Shown in pieces: positions 46,302 through 56,574 of a DNA stretch of 64,000 bases. The stretch lies in assembly GCA_033807695.1 (NCBI GenBank), contig CM066304.1, forward strand, positions 3,162,001-3,226,000, in the 5' to 3' direction. The stretch comes from Daedaleopsis sinensis (Eukaryota > Basidiomycota > Agaricomycetes > Polyporales > Polyporaceae). The position numbers and the translations under genes are program-made. The stretch's first letter is position 1. Every line of letters starts with the position of its first letter. Below the pieces are notes generated by a model. It ran no database searches and was not told the DNA's origin. It saw nothing but the letters and a program-made list of their open reading frames with translations.

Positions 46302-48566
46302 CTACTCGGCATTGCGAAGAAGCTCGAGGAGATCCTCACGATAGCCATTGGACGCCACCAAGTCCTTGAAGGACCGCACGTCGTCGCACCCTTCGATCTT
46401 CACGCCAAAATCGAGCTGGGTCTGTCGAGTCTCGCGGCGGGAAAGCTGCCGAATGGACACCAAGTCCTCGACGATGCGCGCGCGTGCGAGGCTGACCTGC
46501 GAGCGAAGATGGTTGACCTTCGCGACGACCTCCGGCGAGAAGCTGACCGGCTCCGGCGATCTGCGCTTGGAAGATGAGGACTTGATCGAGATCTTGAGGG
46601 GCGTCGCCGGTTGGGAAGTCGACTTGGAGGGGCTCGGCTTCTCCTTCTTGACGCTGCCAGAAGCGCGAGACGAACGAGGAGGCGGCGTAGAGTCGTCGGG
46701 TTCGGCCTTGCTGTTGCCATAGTCCTCGAGCAGGCGGCCCTTCTCGTCGAGCGAAGGATAACGCGTAGGACCCTCCGGGTACGGGTAGACGGGGGTGTCC
46801 TTCCGGATGGTCTTCGGACGAAGACGCTCCTGGAGCGCGGCCTTGTCGACGGAGAGGAATTTGTGCGAGTTCCTCTCGAACTGGCGGACGAAGTCGACGG
46901 CGAGAAGACGGTCGGCGGGCGGCAGCTGCGAAGGTTCCCGGAAGGAAAACCCAACGCCGTTGTACATCGCGCCGATGCGGGCATGCACTAGAAAGAATAC
47001 AAGAAGTCAGCAAGAAGACCAAGAGAAGAAGGGGGAAGGTACTGACCTTTGACCGTCCCCTGGACACTCAGGTGGTCGTACGCGCAAGAGAAGCTTTTCC
47101 CCTTCTTCTTGCAGAAGTTGCAGCGGAACGCGGAAGGGTCCGGACGTCTGCAGGTGACCCCGGCGCGACGGCACTCGTCGCAGTCGCCCTCGATCTGCAC
47201 GGCGCTGGACAACTCCACGGAACCTTGGCGAGTGGAAGGAGGCTTCTTGTCGCGCTTCTTGACCCTAGGCGACAACTCGACGACGGGAGGCGGACGTTTG
47301 CGGGGCGAGGTGCGGGACTTCTTCTTAGGAGGCTCCTCCTCCTCGAGTTGGTCGACTTCTTCTTCGCCTTCATCGTCGACCTCGCCCTCAGCATCGCGGT
47401 CGGAATCGTCCGCGGGAGGAGAAACCGCCTTACGCTTTCCCTTGTCGACGGGCTTCTTGGGCGGCTCGCTCTCATCGGTGCTGAAGAAGAGGGGCGTCTT
47501 CTTCCTCTTCAGCGGCAGCTGAGACAGCGGAGGAGGAGGAGGTTGGTCAGGCGAGAGGGGGGAGCGTGTGCGGAAACGACGAGGAGAGTCGCGCTGGGCA
47601 GCGTCGGCCAGAGGCTCGTCGTCAGAAGCTTCCTCTTCGGGAACGTACTCGACACCAGTGACCATCGCAGCCAGGAAGGCGTCGCCAGGAAGGGCATCGG
47701 GGTCAGACGAAGGCGCGGTTGACGAGGAAGTGGGGCGTGTGACGAGAATCCTCGTGAGACGCTTCTTGTCGAGGACCGGGACGTAACGCATGCCGGACAG
47801 CAAAGGCAAGAACTGGTCGACGCGAGTGTCGATGGTTTCACGAGAGGCGCGCATGTCGGGCGGGTAATCGGCGACCTCCATCCAGCGCGGCTGGATGATC
47901 TCGTGGTACCAATTCACTGCAAGGAAGAAGCGGTCTTAGTCAAGCAAGAGTGAGGGCGAAGAACGTGAGTACTTACGCTCGAAGAAGCCCAGCCGAAGGC
48001 GGTGAGCCTGGAAGGCGATGTCGATCTCCAGCGGGGACTCCGTGACGGTGCTCGAAACCGCGAACAACCGCAACCGGCGAGAAGCCAGCGCGTACGAGCG
48101 AAAGAACTCCGAGACCAGGGAGGGCGGCGCGTAAAACTCGAACGTCGGGAGCGCGGCGAGGAGCAGGGGATCCAGGTACCAATTCCACTCCGGGACGAGA
48201 CGGTGCTGCGAAAAAGGAATGTGTCAGCGAGACAAGACTTGGAAGGCCGGGACGGCGTACCAGAGCCATGACGATACGATCAAACATGGCCTTGAACGTG
48301 CCATATGAGAACGTAGCGAGCTGGTCGTCGGTGTACTCTTCCAAGATCGCCCGGAAGTCGCTGATCGTCAGCGGAGCGGCGTCCTGATCGCGAAGCTCGT
48401 CAGGCATAGTAGGAACGGGCTCCTCACAGCCAAGTCGATCGGATTCACGCGTGAATTGCAACGGGAGCCACTTGAACAGCTCCTTGGGGATCGGTCGCCG
48501 AGGAGCATCGGAAGACGAGCGAGTGGCGGCGACGTTGGAAGACGAGCGACGGTTGGAAGCGGACAT
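46302..48566 (-). CDS. antisense spliced gene in the retrotransposon: 696-residue protein with Zn2Cys6-type motif
   Basis: Four exons (48566-48261, 48205-47977, 47916-47047, 46987-46302) with introns of 55, 60 and 59 nt, all GT...AG and phase-consistent. Together they give 696 residues with no stop. The start is ccaccATGt in MSASNRRSSSNVAATRS. The N-terminal half is helical and folded-looking (PKELFKWLPLQF, ISDFRAILEEYTDDQLATF, VPEWNWYLDPLLLAALPTF). An acidic/Pro/Lys-rich linker with nuclear-signal-like runs follows. At about residues 424-456 lies C-x2-C-x6-C-x9-C-x2-C-x8-C (CDECRRAGVTC...CNFCKKKGKSFSC), the spacing of a fungal Zn2Cys6 cluster. The C-terminus contains a helical segment (VVAKVNHLRSQVSLARARIVEDL). 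It could be a DNA-binding regulator; that is inference. No family is recognised otherwise. Confidence 0.75.
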
Positions 48567-48739
48567 GGTGGGCGATGGATGAGAAGACGAGAGGAGAATG
48601 CACGAAGGCGGACAACCAGAAGGCCAAAACGTTTATTAAGGGCGACAGTCAGAAGAACGTGAAGGGAACCGTGAAGTACAACGTCCAAATGCGGTAATCT
48701 AAGCGCTCTCCGCGCGACGGCGATCGAGGGCGGCCCCAA

Positions 48740-49348
48740 TCAGTCGCACATCAAAGGAATAGAACCGAAGACTTCATCCTCGTCTGACAGAGAGGACGGC
48801 GACCTTTCCAGCTTCTTGATGGCCGCGTGGAGGGCGGACTGCTCAATACGCACCCCGCGCAGTTCAGCGGCGACCAATTCCAGACGCGCGAGTACTTCCG
48901 AAAAATGAACGCGGTACCGGTCGTCGCGCGCCAGGTCGCGCATGACCTCCAAGAGTTGAAGTTCGTGTTGCAGAGTGGCATGCACTGAGTCCAGGGGAAC
49001 GCCTCAAGGCCGTTGGAGTAGAAACACTGGTCGATGGCGATGGACACGCGGGCAAGTAGGTCGGAAACGCCGACGAGAAGGCCGTCATGAAGCATGCTCC
49101 AACCATACTGGGAAGGTGTCAATCAAGCGCGAGAAGCATCAGGCCGAGAAGCTCACCAAAAGTTGTCCTAAACGGGAAAGCGCGTGTTCATACACAACGC
49201 GGGGACAGCCGTGGTCGACGGATACCGTCTCGAAGAACTCGATTTGCTCAACAATGTGCGCACGAAGCGGGGAGAGGAGTTCAAGGGCCAACTCGCGGTG
49301 CGAGCTGACTTGGAGGGCGAGCGTACGCGGGAGGACGGTCGACGACAT
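48740..49348 (-). CDS. second antisense ORF of the retrotransposon block; exon structure incomplete
   Basis: Exon 1 (49348-49157, starting MSSTVLPRTLALQVSSHREL) joins in phase to an exon beginning YGWSMLHDGLLVGVSDLL at 49107 across a 50-base GTGAGC...CAG intron. The final coding-like part (HATLQHELQLLEVMRDLARDDRYRVHF...VFGSIPLMCD, stop at 48740) is in another frame. I could not find a phase-correct intron linking them, so there is either an unseen splice or a frameshift. The C-terminal part looks like a coiled coil. Function unknown. Confidence 0.45.
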
Positions 49349-49410
49349 GAAAAATGGAAGTTGATGAACTTCGAAGGCAGTTACAGCGGCTTTATACGAC
49401 ACGCGGCTAC

Positions 49411-49981
49411 TCAAAAGTGGATGTCCTCTCGGAGGCTGGCAAACTCCTGATCTATCTCCTCCATTTCCTTTTCGACCTTCCGGATCCGGGCATCAACCAG
49501 AATAGACTCCGTGATCAAGGATCCTCCGGCGCGATTGAGGACGCGGCGCGCGCAGAGTTGCTTCCGGAGCCGCTGCTGACAGGCAATGCGACGAGCATCG
49601 AGGTCGGCCCGACGAGCGCACCGACGGGACCGGGCGACAAGCTCTTGGAAAAGGAAGAGCTGACGGTCAGCCAAGGCAGGCCAGCCCTCGGTGATCGTAT
49701 TCTCGGTCCGTTTCACGAAGTCCGCGGCAACCTCGCCATCGTCCCCCAAGGTGATCAAAGTGTCCTGCCATGAAGACAGTCAGCCACGAAGACGAGGGCC
49801 TACACGCGGAAGGAGGACGACGTACCACCAGTTCAGCGATATGGTCGTAAGAATCGTAGATGATTCCAACGTCCTCTTCAGTACGAGCGGCAGCAAGAGC
49901 CTCGAACTCAGAGATCGCGACTTCAAGCTGACGGACAGTCTCCGTGAGGATGGGGACGTTGAGGAAGATGAAGGCAGACAT
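49411..49981 (-). CDS. antisense spliced gene of the retrotransposon block: 169-residue coiled-coil protein
   Basis: Exon 1 (49981-49826) and exon 2 (49764-49411) join in phase 0 across a 61-base GTACGT...CAG intron. It starts MSAFIFLNVPILTETVRQLE. The body is helical and charged (RQLEVAISEFEALAAARTEED, RIRKVEKEMEEIDQEFASLRED), which suggests a coiled-coil dimer. A minus-strand TATA box lies 36-43 bases upstream of the ATG, just inside the 3' LTR boundary. So this antisense gene has its own promoter rather than depending on the LTR. No family is recognised. Confidence 0.6.
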
Positions 49982-50016
49982 TGCGAAGGATGAAAACCGA
50001 GGATGGAACGAGGGAG

Positions 50017-50024
50017 TTTATATA
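50017..50024 (-). promoter_or_regulatory. TATA box of the antisense block
   Basis: TATATAAA on the minus strand, 36 bases upstream of the ATG at 49981 and about 40 bp inside the 3' LTR. Confidence 0.5.
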
Positions 50025-50051
50025 CGCGCAAACCGAGGACGGTTCGAATGC

Positions 50052-50065
50052 AAGTGGGGGGGAGG
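50052..50065 (+). promoter_or_regulatory. terminal polypurine tract
   Basis: AAGTGGGGGGGAGG ends exactly where the 3' LTR begins (TGATG at 50066), the expected plus-strand primer site. Confidence 0.85.
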
Positions 50066-50951
50066 TGATGAGCCTCAGGACCAGCTAGGCCCCGGAAACA
50101 CCACGCAGCCCATCACTATTCGCGCCCGTCAGTCAATTCACGCAGTATGAAGGCGAGCGACTACCGAAGGAGCGAGTACGGAGACATGCCATTCCAAGGG
50201 TCGAAGGAGCCGATGCCGAGCTGCCGGCGGCTGACCGAGGTCGCCAGAGCTCTAGCCAGGACAGAGGAGGCGATCGATCGAGGGTCTGGTCTAGGCGACC
50301 GCCACGGAGTCCAGCAATTGGTACGAAGGTCGTCGGAAGAGGCCCGGAAGACAAGGGAGTGAGGGGGACGGCCTTCCGAGGCCTATGAAGACGAGCGGAT
50401 GGACTTCAGACGCGATCACGTGGTGACGCGCCACAAGACTAAGCGCTCTCGTGACCGCGGATGCAAGTCGAGCGGCGACGTGATAGGCTCGGTGCAAACA
50501 CCTACCTAACCACCGGAGTGCGCCGTAGGGGTTCAGGAGAGGAGGATCGCGACGTGAGCGTGGGAGGAGCAGGGTTTCCTATGATTGGACGATTGGTAGG
50601 ATAGTTGTAGTTTATTTGGTGACGATTTGTACAGTATATAAGTCAGCGGGATTGCGGCCCAGCAAAGCAGCGCAGTAGCTCCAGAGATCGAGTCCGAGTC
50701 CAAGAATCATCTAGTCGACACTCAATTGAAGACCGTCCATCTTCAAACCTCCTCTTGCAGACTAGCCTCACCCACGGAAGTTGCTTGACTTCCATCTGAA
50801 GTTGCTCAACTTCCTTGTCTATCGTCGACGGGCTACGTGAAGAAGAGCGACTACACCGGGAACCTGTCCTCCACCTCGCACCCTACTAGGTAGCTGATCT
50901 CGTGCTCGTTTGGGTGTGTGTTTCGCCCAGCGACCCAGAGTTACCCCATCA
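50066..50951 (+). repeat. 3' LTR
   Basis: 886 bp, at a constant offset of 11,719 from the 5' LTR with no differences seen by eye. It is followed by CCGT, matching the CCGT before the 5' LTR. Confidence 0.95.
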
Positions 50952-53457
50952 CCGTATGACAGGTCCTGGCCCATGTCTTCTGCTTGCTGCTCGCTCAATG
51001 TTCTCTCGATGGATGCGATGACCTCCGCTGCCGCTCCTTCTCGCTGTGCAGAGGCAAAGCTTTCCGCTCCCTCATCCTGGAGACTCATGTGGTGTGTTCT
51101 TGCTATCTCACACATTGCCCGTGTCTTATACTCATACACAGGTCCTCCATCCGGTCTTCGTTCAGATCCGCGCTCCAGACACCTGAGAGTATCTCTGGGC
51201 CGAACATCCTTGTTCACGCGCACCCAATACTTTGTGGGCCGGTCGCCCTCCAGCTTGTGTTTTGCTCGAGCTCGCTGTTTCTGTATGCGAATTCGCACCC
51301 TACGCCTCTCCCTGATCTGCTCAGTGAGTGCTGCTGATTCAGACTGCCGAACCTCGTCAGACACATGTGTGTTGCGGCGCAGCCGCTCCAGCGCCGCTTC
51401 CCTCGCGCGGATTTCCGCTAGCAGCCTCGGGACAGTCTCCCTTTCACGTTCTCGCGCCATTGCCATCCAGTCCCGCTTCAATGAAGCCAAGACAAGCTGG
51501 GCGTTTCTTTGCTCCGTCCGCGCATCCTCACTTGCGATCGCGACAATCTCCGCAGCTGCACTGACACCACGGGCATGCATTCTTTTTCTCAGCTTCCGGT
51601 CTTTTATCAGCCCTGCTGGGAACACCGGTCTGCCCTTCCCGATGTCCGGAGCGTGACGGTGCGTGATTTCCACAGACACCATACTGTGATCGGTCTTAAC
51701 CCCACACTCATGAATCTTCCACTCCCTGCAGTCCTGGAAGATGTTCCTTGCGACATACATGCGGTCGAGCCTCGACATCTGGGCGTCCCTTCCTGCCCCG
51801 CGGAGGAACGTATACGCTCTTTCGTTCGGGAATGTTTCACGCCAGCCGTCCACCAGCATCAAACCTAGTGCACGTTTCAGAGCATCCAGGGTGCCGATGG
51901 ATGAGTCGTCGGTCCCTCCGATCGGGAGCCTGTCTGCAGTGTCCTCGACATTGTTGAAATCACCTGCCATGACACTTGGTTTGTGTATCTGCGGGTGCGA
52001 GTTGTAGTATTCTTCGAGCTGCTCGAAGAAATGTCGTCTTGCTGTCTCGCCGTCCGATGTTGGGGCGTACACACCCAACATGTGTAACTGTTCTCCCCCG
52101 ACCCATGGCACGGACACTTGGATCGCCCTTCCTGGGACGATCTCCGTCATTGTGACGCCAGTGGCATTTACAAGCCTCCTGTTGATGACCACAGCGACAC
52201 CCTCCTTCTGCGTAGGGCGTTCAGGGTGGGCCGAGTACAGTATCTTGATCTTCCCCTTATACATCTTCTCAATGTACTCGACCCGTTCTCCTGTCAGGTG
52301 CGTCTCTTGAAGGAGTAGCACACCAATCCGGAGATCTAACATAGCTCTGTAGAGCTGCCCCCACTTGTTATCTGAATGGTCGCGTACCGTGCAACCAAAC
52401 CCATTCATGTTTAGGGATGCTACCCTGACACCCGACTTCCTCGCCCGCGTCTCCTCGCGCCGTCGCGATCTTCTGTTCTGTGGCCTGCCGCCTTCAGACT
52501 CGGCATTCTGGTGCCCTTCGTCACCGTCCACCGCCTGCTGCGACGGACCGGGGCCGCTGTCACCTCCTTGTGAGTGCAGGTCATCCTCCTGGTCTTGGCT
52601 TTCCAATAACCCATCGCGCGCTGGCTGCTGCTGCGGTGTGAGTCTCTCGTCGTCTGCCTGCTGTCGCCCCCGGCCTTCACCGGGAGTCATCGGTGTCTGT
52701 CCGTCATTCGTCGGGTGTGGTGCCCGCTCACTGTCGGCATTGCCGCCAGTGCTCTGTGCCTCGCGGTGTTCACCGTGGCTGTCTCGGACTTCATCAACAG
52801 CATTTCCATCATCATGATGGCGCTCGCTCACCCATGGTAGCAGTTCTGCTGGCTCAGCTGAGCCGCCTTCGTGCTGCACTTCCGTGCGAGCTTGCTGCTC
52901 CCCCTCAGGGTCGCTTTGTGGGACTTCCATCCCACGCCCGGGCACTCTGCTGTTCCCGTCTGGGTGCAGAGTGACATCCGGTTGAGATAGAGAAGGGGAA
53001 TCCCCTGCTCTCTGCTGCTCCCGCCCGTCCGACGTCTGTCTCCGAGTCTCATTTGAGGACTGTTGGAGGTCTCGCTGTCGCGAGACATCAGTCTCAGCAT
53101 TGCAGAACCCCTGCCGGGGTCTAGCAGCAACGATCCCTTCCGGGCATGCATCATGGTTAGTGTACAGTTGAGCAAGGAAAGAAGACGTACCTTGGACCGG
53201 GTATATTCCGCTGTTCGAAACGATACGGCTGTCCTCAGAGCAGTTCGCCGCAGGATCGCGCACTTCTCCTCGAGCTCGTGCCGCCGCTATTGACCTGTTC
53301 CGTTCGTTGCCGTCGTGATGCTGCTGTAGCTGCCTAGATATAGTATTCGTGTTAGTTGTGGCAATGAGAGACTCCCTTACAGATTTGCTAGACCTATAAG
53401 TTCAATGTCAGTGTGAACCAAACCGGCGCGAGCATGGCAGTCATGCTCCGGACGCAT
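50952..53457 (-). CDS. LINE ORF2, 5' part: AP-type endonuclease and linker to RT
   Basis: Likely start MRPEHDCHARAGLVHTDIEL at 53457, a 47-base intron (53334-53380), then an open frame down to the gypsy insertion. A Gln/Arg-rich region comes first. The endonuclease follows: VRVASLNMNGFG, VLLLQETHL, GDFNNVEDTADR, SRLDRMYVA and TDHSMVS, the conserved residues of APE-type LINE nucleases that nick the target. An Arg-rich helical linker leads to the RT. Without the gypsy element and one CCGT copy, the frame runs on into 38346-34946 for a total of 1951 codons. If the intron is not used, a non-ATG start would be needed. Confidence 0.85.
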
Positions 53458-53732
53458 GACTCCCACACTCGCTGTCCAAGCAGCAGGCTTTCCTCCCAGC
53501 AAGCTGAGAGTATATTTGGGCCTGCTACTTATATATAGTTGCAGAACGCGCTCGCGCTCTGACTGTCCGGATCAGTCATAGAATTTCAACACACAGCCTG
53601 TGTGCTCGGTCGAGTGAGTGCGAGATGCAGGAGGATCTATTCACGACATTCTACAGCTATGCGGATTAGCAGCGTATCGGCGGGACAACAGGCTACTCGT
53701 CGACCAGCACACGTGCCTTCAGCAACCGTACT

Positions 53733-55416
53733 CTACATCCATACACCTCCACGGCCGCCCCGGCCGCCGCGACCGCCGCGGTTCCCGCGTCCTCCTCGTC
53801 CACCACGGCCACCGTTGCGGGCCATGGAGCTTCCAGCCTTCCCCGGGCCACCGGCCCTTTTGTTGAGCGAGCGGAACATCTCCCTCATCGCCAGATCGAA
53901 CGCCGCATCGTCGCGCTCACCATTCCCATGCCCGGTTCCAGTCTGGGGGGCTTCGGGGAGAGCCAAGGCTTCCGGGGTGACGCCAGGCCAACCGTCCATA
54001 GTCGCGATTGGACACTCGCCCGTCCGGTGAATGTCGGACTTGCACAGTTTGCAGTCCACCCGGGCGGCGTTGACGTCGAAGCGATCCATGCCGATCCAGA
54101 AGGCCTTGCGGCTAGCTACGATCGCCTTCCAAGCCTCCAGCTCGGACTGATCGTACGCCGGGGGCTTGGCCAGGAGGATGTACGCGGGGCGGACCACACC
54201 GCTCGGGTCTTCCGCTGACGACAGTTCGAGGGAGAACGTGTCTAAGGCCGCATCGACGATGGCCCTGCGGGTACCCGTCAGGCCCCAGTTGGCACGGACA
54301 AGTTGTGTCGTGAGGTTCTCGAAGGCTGCCGCCACTTCCCGTCCTTCCAGTGCGTGCTTGATCTCCACAAGAAGCGCCTGCTTCTGCTCGACCATATAAC
54401 GATGGGTGGCGCCCGCAACGATAGCGTCGCTCGTGAGGGTGAGGAGCTTCCATGACGCTTGGGGATTGTCGAGAGGGAGAGCCGTGAACGAGAGCGCTGG
54501 GCTCACTGCGAACACCTCCTGCTGCAGGAGGAACGTCCGGAGGACATCGGCGCCCTGGGGGATTTTCGCGAGCATCGCGAAGGGTGGGGCAAAGGGCTTG
54601 CTGTTTTCTTCCTTGTTTGGGATTGGGGTGTAGACCTTGACGTCGAAACCCTCGCCGTTGTTCGACTGGAACGCGAAGCCCCTTAAGTAGCTTTGAACGG
54701 CCGTCGCCACCTCAGGCGCTTTTTTGTACATCAGCTGCCCGCCGCCGTGCGTGACGATGGCGATGACTCGTGTTCCCTCTGCTCTGGCTGCTGCTGCCTG
54801 CGCCGCGAGCATGTTCGCGAGTAGGCGGTGTGTAGCGATGTGGGTGTGTATGAAGTCGGTGTCCGGGTACGGAGGGTGAGGAGGGAGAGGGAGCTCAATG
54901 GCTCCTCCACTGCGCGTGCTCAGAAGATGTGGATTCTCGCCCCGTGCTGCGACAGCCAGTGTGGCGTCGTCGAAGCGGTCAACGTACGGCATGGTGTTGG
55001 CGTTGAAGACGTGTCGAGTGAGGGGAGTCGGCAGGTCTTCTGTGGGCATCAACCGGACAGGCAGCGCTGTAATCGAGCGTGCCATCAGCAACGTACATGT
55101 TGGACGACATGGGCCACTCACCAGCTCCCGGTTGAGGAATGGGTGCGGCATTCGCCCCAGCAGGCGGTGCTGCCTGCTGCTGCTGCTGCTGCTGCTGTGG
55201 CTGCTGCTGCTGCTGCGGTGGCTGCACCGGCTCCTCCTCTCCCATCCGATGATCTTCCCCATCGCTTCCGCTCTCCTCCGCGTCGAGCCTCGGCTTCTTG
55301 AGTGCGCGACCTGCGTTCATCAGCGGTGGGGAGTGTGCGGTGTCACCCCCTTCGCGGTTGTGCGCTGGGCTGGCGCCCAAGGGAATCTGCGGGGAGAGGG
55401 GTGTCGACGTGGACAT
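53733..55416 (-). CDS. LINE ORF1: gag-like RNA-binding protein with CCHC knuckle and RGG box
   Basis: Read as two exons (55416-55122 and 55039-53733) with an 82-base GTGAGT...CAG intron in phase, giving 533 residues. Starts MSTSTPLSPQIPLGASP, then an acidic patch and a Gln run (PQQQQQPQQQQQQQQ). The body is helical. A zinc knuckle CKLCKSDIHRTGEC (C-x2-C-x4-H-x4-C) and a C-terminal RGG-rich tail (RGGRGGRGN...GGVWM) follow. These are nucleic-acid-binding features expected of an ORF1 protein that coats the LINE RNA. A shorter form starting at a later Met in the main frame would need no intron. It lies directly upstream of ORF2 on the same strand. Confidence 0.75.
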
Positions 55417-55804
55417 GGTTTGCAGAGGGCTCGCAGTGAGAGGGTCTCGCAGGCCGCTCGGGAGGTGAGTTTGATGACTCTTCGCACCTTTCTATGCTCT
55501 TATGTGTCCCTTTCCTTCTCAGGCTGTCCCCCGAGCCTCAAGCCTCGAGGCTTCACCGAACCCGTGTCTCGCGTTCATTCCGACGTCCAGCCCGTACATG
55601 ATTCAGCGCTGCGGTGTGCGCATTGATTCACAGCAATATACACAGGTTTCCGACATTTTTATGTTCGATCGTACCCGCAGGCATCGTGGAGGGCGGGATG
55701 GGCGGGGGGCTGGATGATGGTGGGTCGGGCCAAGCTCCGAATGAGCCCACACCGAGCTCGCTCGGTGCAGGCTCTTTCGGAATTGATCGGATGTTTGGCA
55801 ATGT
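55417..55804. other. LINE spacer between the short 5' ORF and ORF1
   Basis: No convincing coding sequence. It includes Pro/Arg-rich antisense frames that I regard as chance. Confidence 0.4.
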
Positions 55805-56149
55805 TTAGTTGTATTCACACGGGCTCTCGCCCGCGGTGACGCGGCCTCTCTGTCCGGCCGGCGCGTAAATTTTTGGCCTCCGGCGCTTCCGCCGACTGTC
55901 CTCGTCGCCGTCGGGGGCAGCATGCACGCCGCGACGACCTCTGTGCACCCTGCGTAACATGTCGTTCTGAGTGCTCGTGTTGGGGGCGGCATTGTCATGG
56001 GCGCATGCACCCAACTGTAGGGCCGTCGGGTTCTCGACCCAGGCCATCGTTATTAGAGGTAGACTCTGTACCTCCACTCTCTCCCCTCGGACGGTGCCCT
56101 CCAGCTCCGTACGCAGGGTAGAGGTTCCGCAGTATCCTCGCGACGACAT
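55805..56149 (-). CDS. short 5' ORF of the LINE
   Basis: 114 codons starting MSSRGYCGTSTLRTELEGTV about 100 bases from the inferred 5' end of the element. It is basic in the C-terminal half (RRVHRGRRG, SRRKRRRPK). No domain is recognised. It may be a real small protein, an upstream ORF controlling ORF1, or an N-terminal exon. Confidence 0.35.
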   Translation of the reverse strand: MSSRGYCGTSTLRTELEGTVRGERVEVQSLPLITMAWVENPTALQLGACAHDNAAPNTSTQNDMLRRVHRGRRGVHAAPDGDEDSRRKRRRPKIYAPAGQRGRVTAGESPCEYN

Positions 56150-56250
56150 CTTATGGCTTTATTCGCCATGCCTTGGACCCCCGATGTGGGGGTGTGCCGT
56201 GCAACTTAGCCGCCCATGCTCGCATGGTGGTGGTTGTGGTCCAAGGTCTC

Positions 56251-56264
56251 TCGTTCCTAGTTCT
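56251..56264. repeat. right target-site duplication of the LINE
   Basis: TCGTTCCTAGTTCT, an exact copy of 34707-34720. Confidence 0.8.
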
Positions 56265-56574
56265 AGCCGGTTGCAAATGGGCGGTGATGGGAAGGGGGGG
56301 ATCTTCCCTGACCAGCCCTGACCCTCCCCTCCGTTTTAAAACCGGGCGAGCTCCGACAGGACAACTTGTAGTAGTCCAGTCACCACCTGGCGCAAAAGAT
56401 TCCTGGTGATAAGCTTCGTCGCCTTCAAGATTCTTGAACATTCGCAGTCAGAAGACCCTGCTGTGACGCCTCCGAGTCGCTGAGGTTGGCTTTATTCTCG
56501 CATGCGCATGCATGAGTTGCTCAAGCTAATAACAGAATTCGCAGGAGAAGTCTCAAGTCCCGATCTCACGAGAG

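Larger units (their letters stand above)
38347..50951 (+). mobile_element. Ty3/gypsy LTR retrotransposon with an extra antisense gene block
   Basis: 12,605 bp, bounded by two 886-bp LTRs that start TGATG, end CATCA and look identical throughout. CCGT flanks both sides as a 4-bp target duplication. Order: LTR, primer-binding site, gag-protease, pol (RT, RNase H, integrase), internal polypurine tract, antisense gene block (46302-49981), terminal polypurine tract, LTR. RT-before-integrase order makes it Ty3/gypsy (Metaviridae-type). It sits in the opposite orientation to the LINE it interrupts. Identical LTRs imply a recent insertion. Confidence 0.95.
34720..56250 (-). mobile_element. full-length LINE (non-LTR retrotransposon), interrupted by a gypsy element
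   Basis: Transcribed leftward. Its 3' end is an A tail, seen as about 18 T at 34720-34737. Its 5' end is near 56250. A 14-bp duplication (TCGTTCCTAGTTCT) flanks it. Without the 12,605-bp LTR element and one 4-bp duplication it is about 8.9 kb long. Order from its 5' end: a short ORF, ORF1 (gag-like with CCHC knuckle and RGG box), ORF2 (AP endonuclease, reverse transcriptase, RNase H, C-terminal CCHC). No disabling stop was seen in ORF2 apart from the nested insertion. Confidence 0.85.

Noticed and set aside
46176..47722. Plus-strand frames of 130-216 codons in the gypsy extra block
   Set aside because: Antisense shadows of the four-exon gene, whose phase-consistent introns and cysteine pattern are more convincing.
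4378..50024. Similar promoter sequences (TTTATATAC, GCGCAAACC/CCGCAAAACC) at 4378 and 50017
   Set aside because: The similarity is short and centred on the TATA box, so chance plus a common core promoter is enough to explain it.
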